Shown here: piece by piece, positions 62,755 to 64,000 of the stretch
How the letters are laid out: each line of letters starts with the position of its first letter
How positions within the stretch are numbered: position 1 is the first letter of the stretch
Assembly: GCF_019430945.1 (NCBI RefSeq)
Contig: NZ_JAHYCB010000021.1
Coordinates: 1 to 64,000, forward strand
Direction of reading: 5' to 3'
Source: Neorhizobium populisoli
GTDB lineage: Bacteria > Pseudomonadota > Alphaproteobacteria > Rhizobiales > Rhizobiaceae
Length of the DNA stretch: 64,000 nt
Translations under genes and position numbers: made by a program
Notes under the pieces: generated by a model
The model's database searches: none
Told to the model about the DNA's origin: nothing
Seen by the model: the letters and a program-made list of their open reading frames with translations, nothing else

Positions 62755-63021
62755 ATGAAGAAGTGCTTGTTGAACTTGATGCGATTTCTGATGTGGCCAT
62801 TTGAGAACAGAAAAGATTACCTGATCCTCGAAGCAGGCGAGGTGCCTTCCCCTGAGGATCAAAGAAGCGGCTTTGGACAGCGGCACGGTTCGGCAATTCT
62901 TCACCATGGGGGAAAACCGTATGCCGTCGAGAACGTCAGGCTCTCTGACGGAACCTGCGGATGGGCTTGGATTACCGGAGCTTCTGGAAGCCCCCCTTGG
63001 CGGCGGCCGGTCGACAATGTG
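62755..63021 (+). CDS. Hypothetical protein truncated by an IS3-type element
   Basis: Frame from the ATG at 62755 (another at 62751 is out of frame): MKKCLLNLMRFLMWPFENRK, DYLILEAGEVPSPEDQRSGF, GKPYAVENVRLSDGTCGWAW. After ASGSPPWRRPVDN it enters IS-like sequence and stops at 63117. No family recognised. Likely a broken gene. Confidence 0.35.
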
Positions 63022-63725
63022 AGAGGTGGCTCGGTTTGTCTGAACAGTTTGGGGCGTTTTGCTAAGTGGATTTCCGCCTCGATTATGCCGCCACCATCAT
63101 TGGTGCCAGCACGTTGAAGTAGGCCTGATCCGGGGTCTGCCGGTCAAGGGATGAATGTGGGCGTCGGCTATTGTAAAAGGTCAGATATCGGCCAATGCCG
63201 ACGCGCGCCTCGGACACGGTCTTGTAGGCGTGGAGATAGACTTCCTCGTATTTGATCGACCGCCAGAGCCGCTCGACGAAGACGTTGTCGCGCCACGCAC
63301 CCTTGCCATCCATCGAGATGGCGATTTCCGCCTTCTTCAGCACCGCTGTGAAGTCCATCGAGGTGAACTGCGAGCCTTGGTCGGTGTTGAATATGTCGGG
63401 TCTGCCATAACGGGCCAGCGCTTCCTCGACCGCTTCGATGCAGAAGTCCGCCTCCATCGTGATTGACAGCCGCCACGAAAGAACCCGCCGGCTGAACCAG
63501 TCCACGACGGCGTAGAGATAGACGAAGCCGCGAGCCATCGGAACATAGGTTATGTCCATTGCCCAGACCTGGTTGGGTCGCGTGACAGCCAGCTTTCGCA
63601 AGAGATAGGGATAGATTTTGTGACCAGGCGCTGGTTTGGAGGTATTCGGTCGACGGTATATCGCCTCGATGCCCATCTTCTTCATGAGCGTAGCGACGTG
63701 AAGCCGCCCGGCATTCAGCCCGGCG
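63022..63725 (-). mobile_element. IS3-family element, left part missing
   Basis: Only the distal part of orfB and the adjoining end remain. The right limit near 63022-63060 (gaggtggctcggtttgtctg region) resembles ends of rhizobial IS3 elements; the exact terminus is uncertain. At about 63725 the transposase sequence stops within its N-terminal half and unrelated DNA follows. Confidence 0.65.
63083..63724 (-). pseudogene. IS3-family transposase OrfB, N-terminus lost
   Basis: DDE integrase core intact: GRLHVATLMKKMGIEAIYRR, PNTSKPAPGHKIYPYLLRKL, then QVWAMDITYVPMARGFVYLY (first Asp), DIFNTDQGSQFTSMDF (second Asp), GAWRDNVFVERLWRSIKYEE (Glu), YNSRRPHSSLDRQTPDQAYF. The helix-turn-helix OrfA and the OrfB N-terminus are gone; the frame continues to 63916 through unrelated sequence. 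It probably cannot transpose. Confidence 0.85.
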
Positions 63726-64000
63726 AACAAGGTATTCCCAAGCGCTTTGTTCAGCGGAGAAGACAAAGCCGCGGTCTGGACATACTCTGACAAAATCATT
63801 GAGAACATCGAACGACGTTCAGGTCTCATTCTCTCTGGCGACCAAATCACTAAAAACAACCTGCCGCCATATGCCACGATAGGATTACAACAAGGCGGCG
63901 GTGCGTGGGCTAACAATCATCCTCGTCCACGCGGTATTACTCACGTAGTTCAGGTCGTGTGCCGACCTTCTGACGGCGCGGCGTTTGTCTCAGAAGCTCA
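63726..64000 (+). CDS. Possible protein-coding segment running off the window
   Basis: An open frame without stops from 63726 to the end: VFPSALFSGEDKAAVWTYSD, KIIENIERRSGLILSGDQIT, NLPPYATIGLQQGGGAWANN, ITHVVQVVCRPSDGAAFVSE. The composition is protein-like and the frame ignores the IS boundary, suggesting an interior piece of a gene whose 5' part was replaced by the IS3 remnant. No family recognised. Confidence 0.4.

Noticed and set aside
1..64000. CRISPR arrays, tRNA or rRNA genes, replication origin (repABC), T-DNA borders.
   Set aside because: No regularly spaced repeats, complete cloverleaf, rep genes or border-like 25-mers were recognised by eye.

Overview
The window looks like an accessory replicon or genomic island of an alphaproteobacterium of the Rhizobiaceae (Rhizobium/Agrobacterium/Sinorhizobium type). 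Protein styles support this: an RpoE-ChrR pair, HWE-type kinase remnants, a PAS-PAS soluble MCP, taurine- and dipeptide-type ABC operons, DUF1403, and rhizobial IS110, IS21 and IS3 relatives. So do the many broken genes and toxin-antitoxin pairs. No rRNA, tRNA, repABC, nod/nif, T-DNA border or CRISPR array was recognised. All assignments come from reading the sequence; no database search was run.

Layout. 1-5.7 kb: an IS110 element cut by the window edge, a sensor kinase truncated by it, vapBC, a nucleotidyltransferase remnant fused to an HWE-kinase remnant, two response regulators and an ArsR-type regulator. 6-12.8 kb: an orphan trpB behind a hairpin that masks its ribosome binding site, an ECF sigma/ChrR anti-sigma pair, a GAF protein, a soluble chemoreceptor, and a decayed tyrosine recombinase. 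13.3-18.5 kb: a molybdenum hydroxylase (small subunit intact, large subunit frameshifted), a glutathione transferase, and a patch of gene fragments. 18.5-28.8 kb: a GAF-GGDEF-EAL protein, decayed ScpB/DUF1403 genes, a phospholipase D, an AI-2E-type membrane protein, small stress proteins, and several pseudogenes.

28.9-39 kb is a coherent metabolic regulon. An XRE-type regulator sits between a leftward operon (ABC transporter, nucleoside phosphorylase, phosphopentomutase) and a rightward operon (PyrK-like and PyrD-like subunits, amidohydrolase of the N-carbamoylase family). Both promoter regions carry the same TCTCA-N4-TGAGA dyad. I infer uptake and breakdown of a nucleoside or a related pyrimidine compound. 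39.1-48.1 kb is a second catabolic unit: a dipeptide-type ABC transporter and GntR regulator divergent from a glucarate-dehydratase-like enolase, an RraA-like protein and a short-chain dehydrogenase. This probably handles a sugar acid.

48.2-58.9 kb is a toxin-antitoxin or defence-like island: a GSU2403-type nucleotidyltransferase, a broken Fic protein, mobile mystery proteins A/B, HipBA, and a HTH/PIN pair. A large phage-type integrase here has lost its middle and carries an IS21 element there. A dispersed 22-bp repeat lies beside the ends of several of these cassettes. 59-64 kb holds the intact three-gene module ScpB-like, DUF1403 and tyrosine recombinase. Decayed parts of the same module lie at 11.7, 16.7 and 20.5-21.3 kb. 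The window ends with a HAD phosphatase pseudogene, a truncated IS3 element, and an open frame running off the edge.
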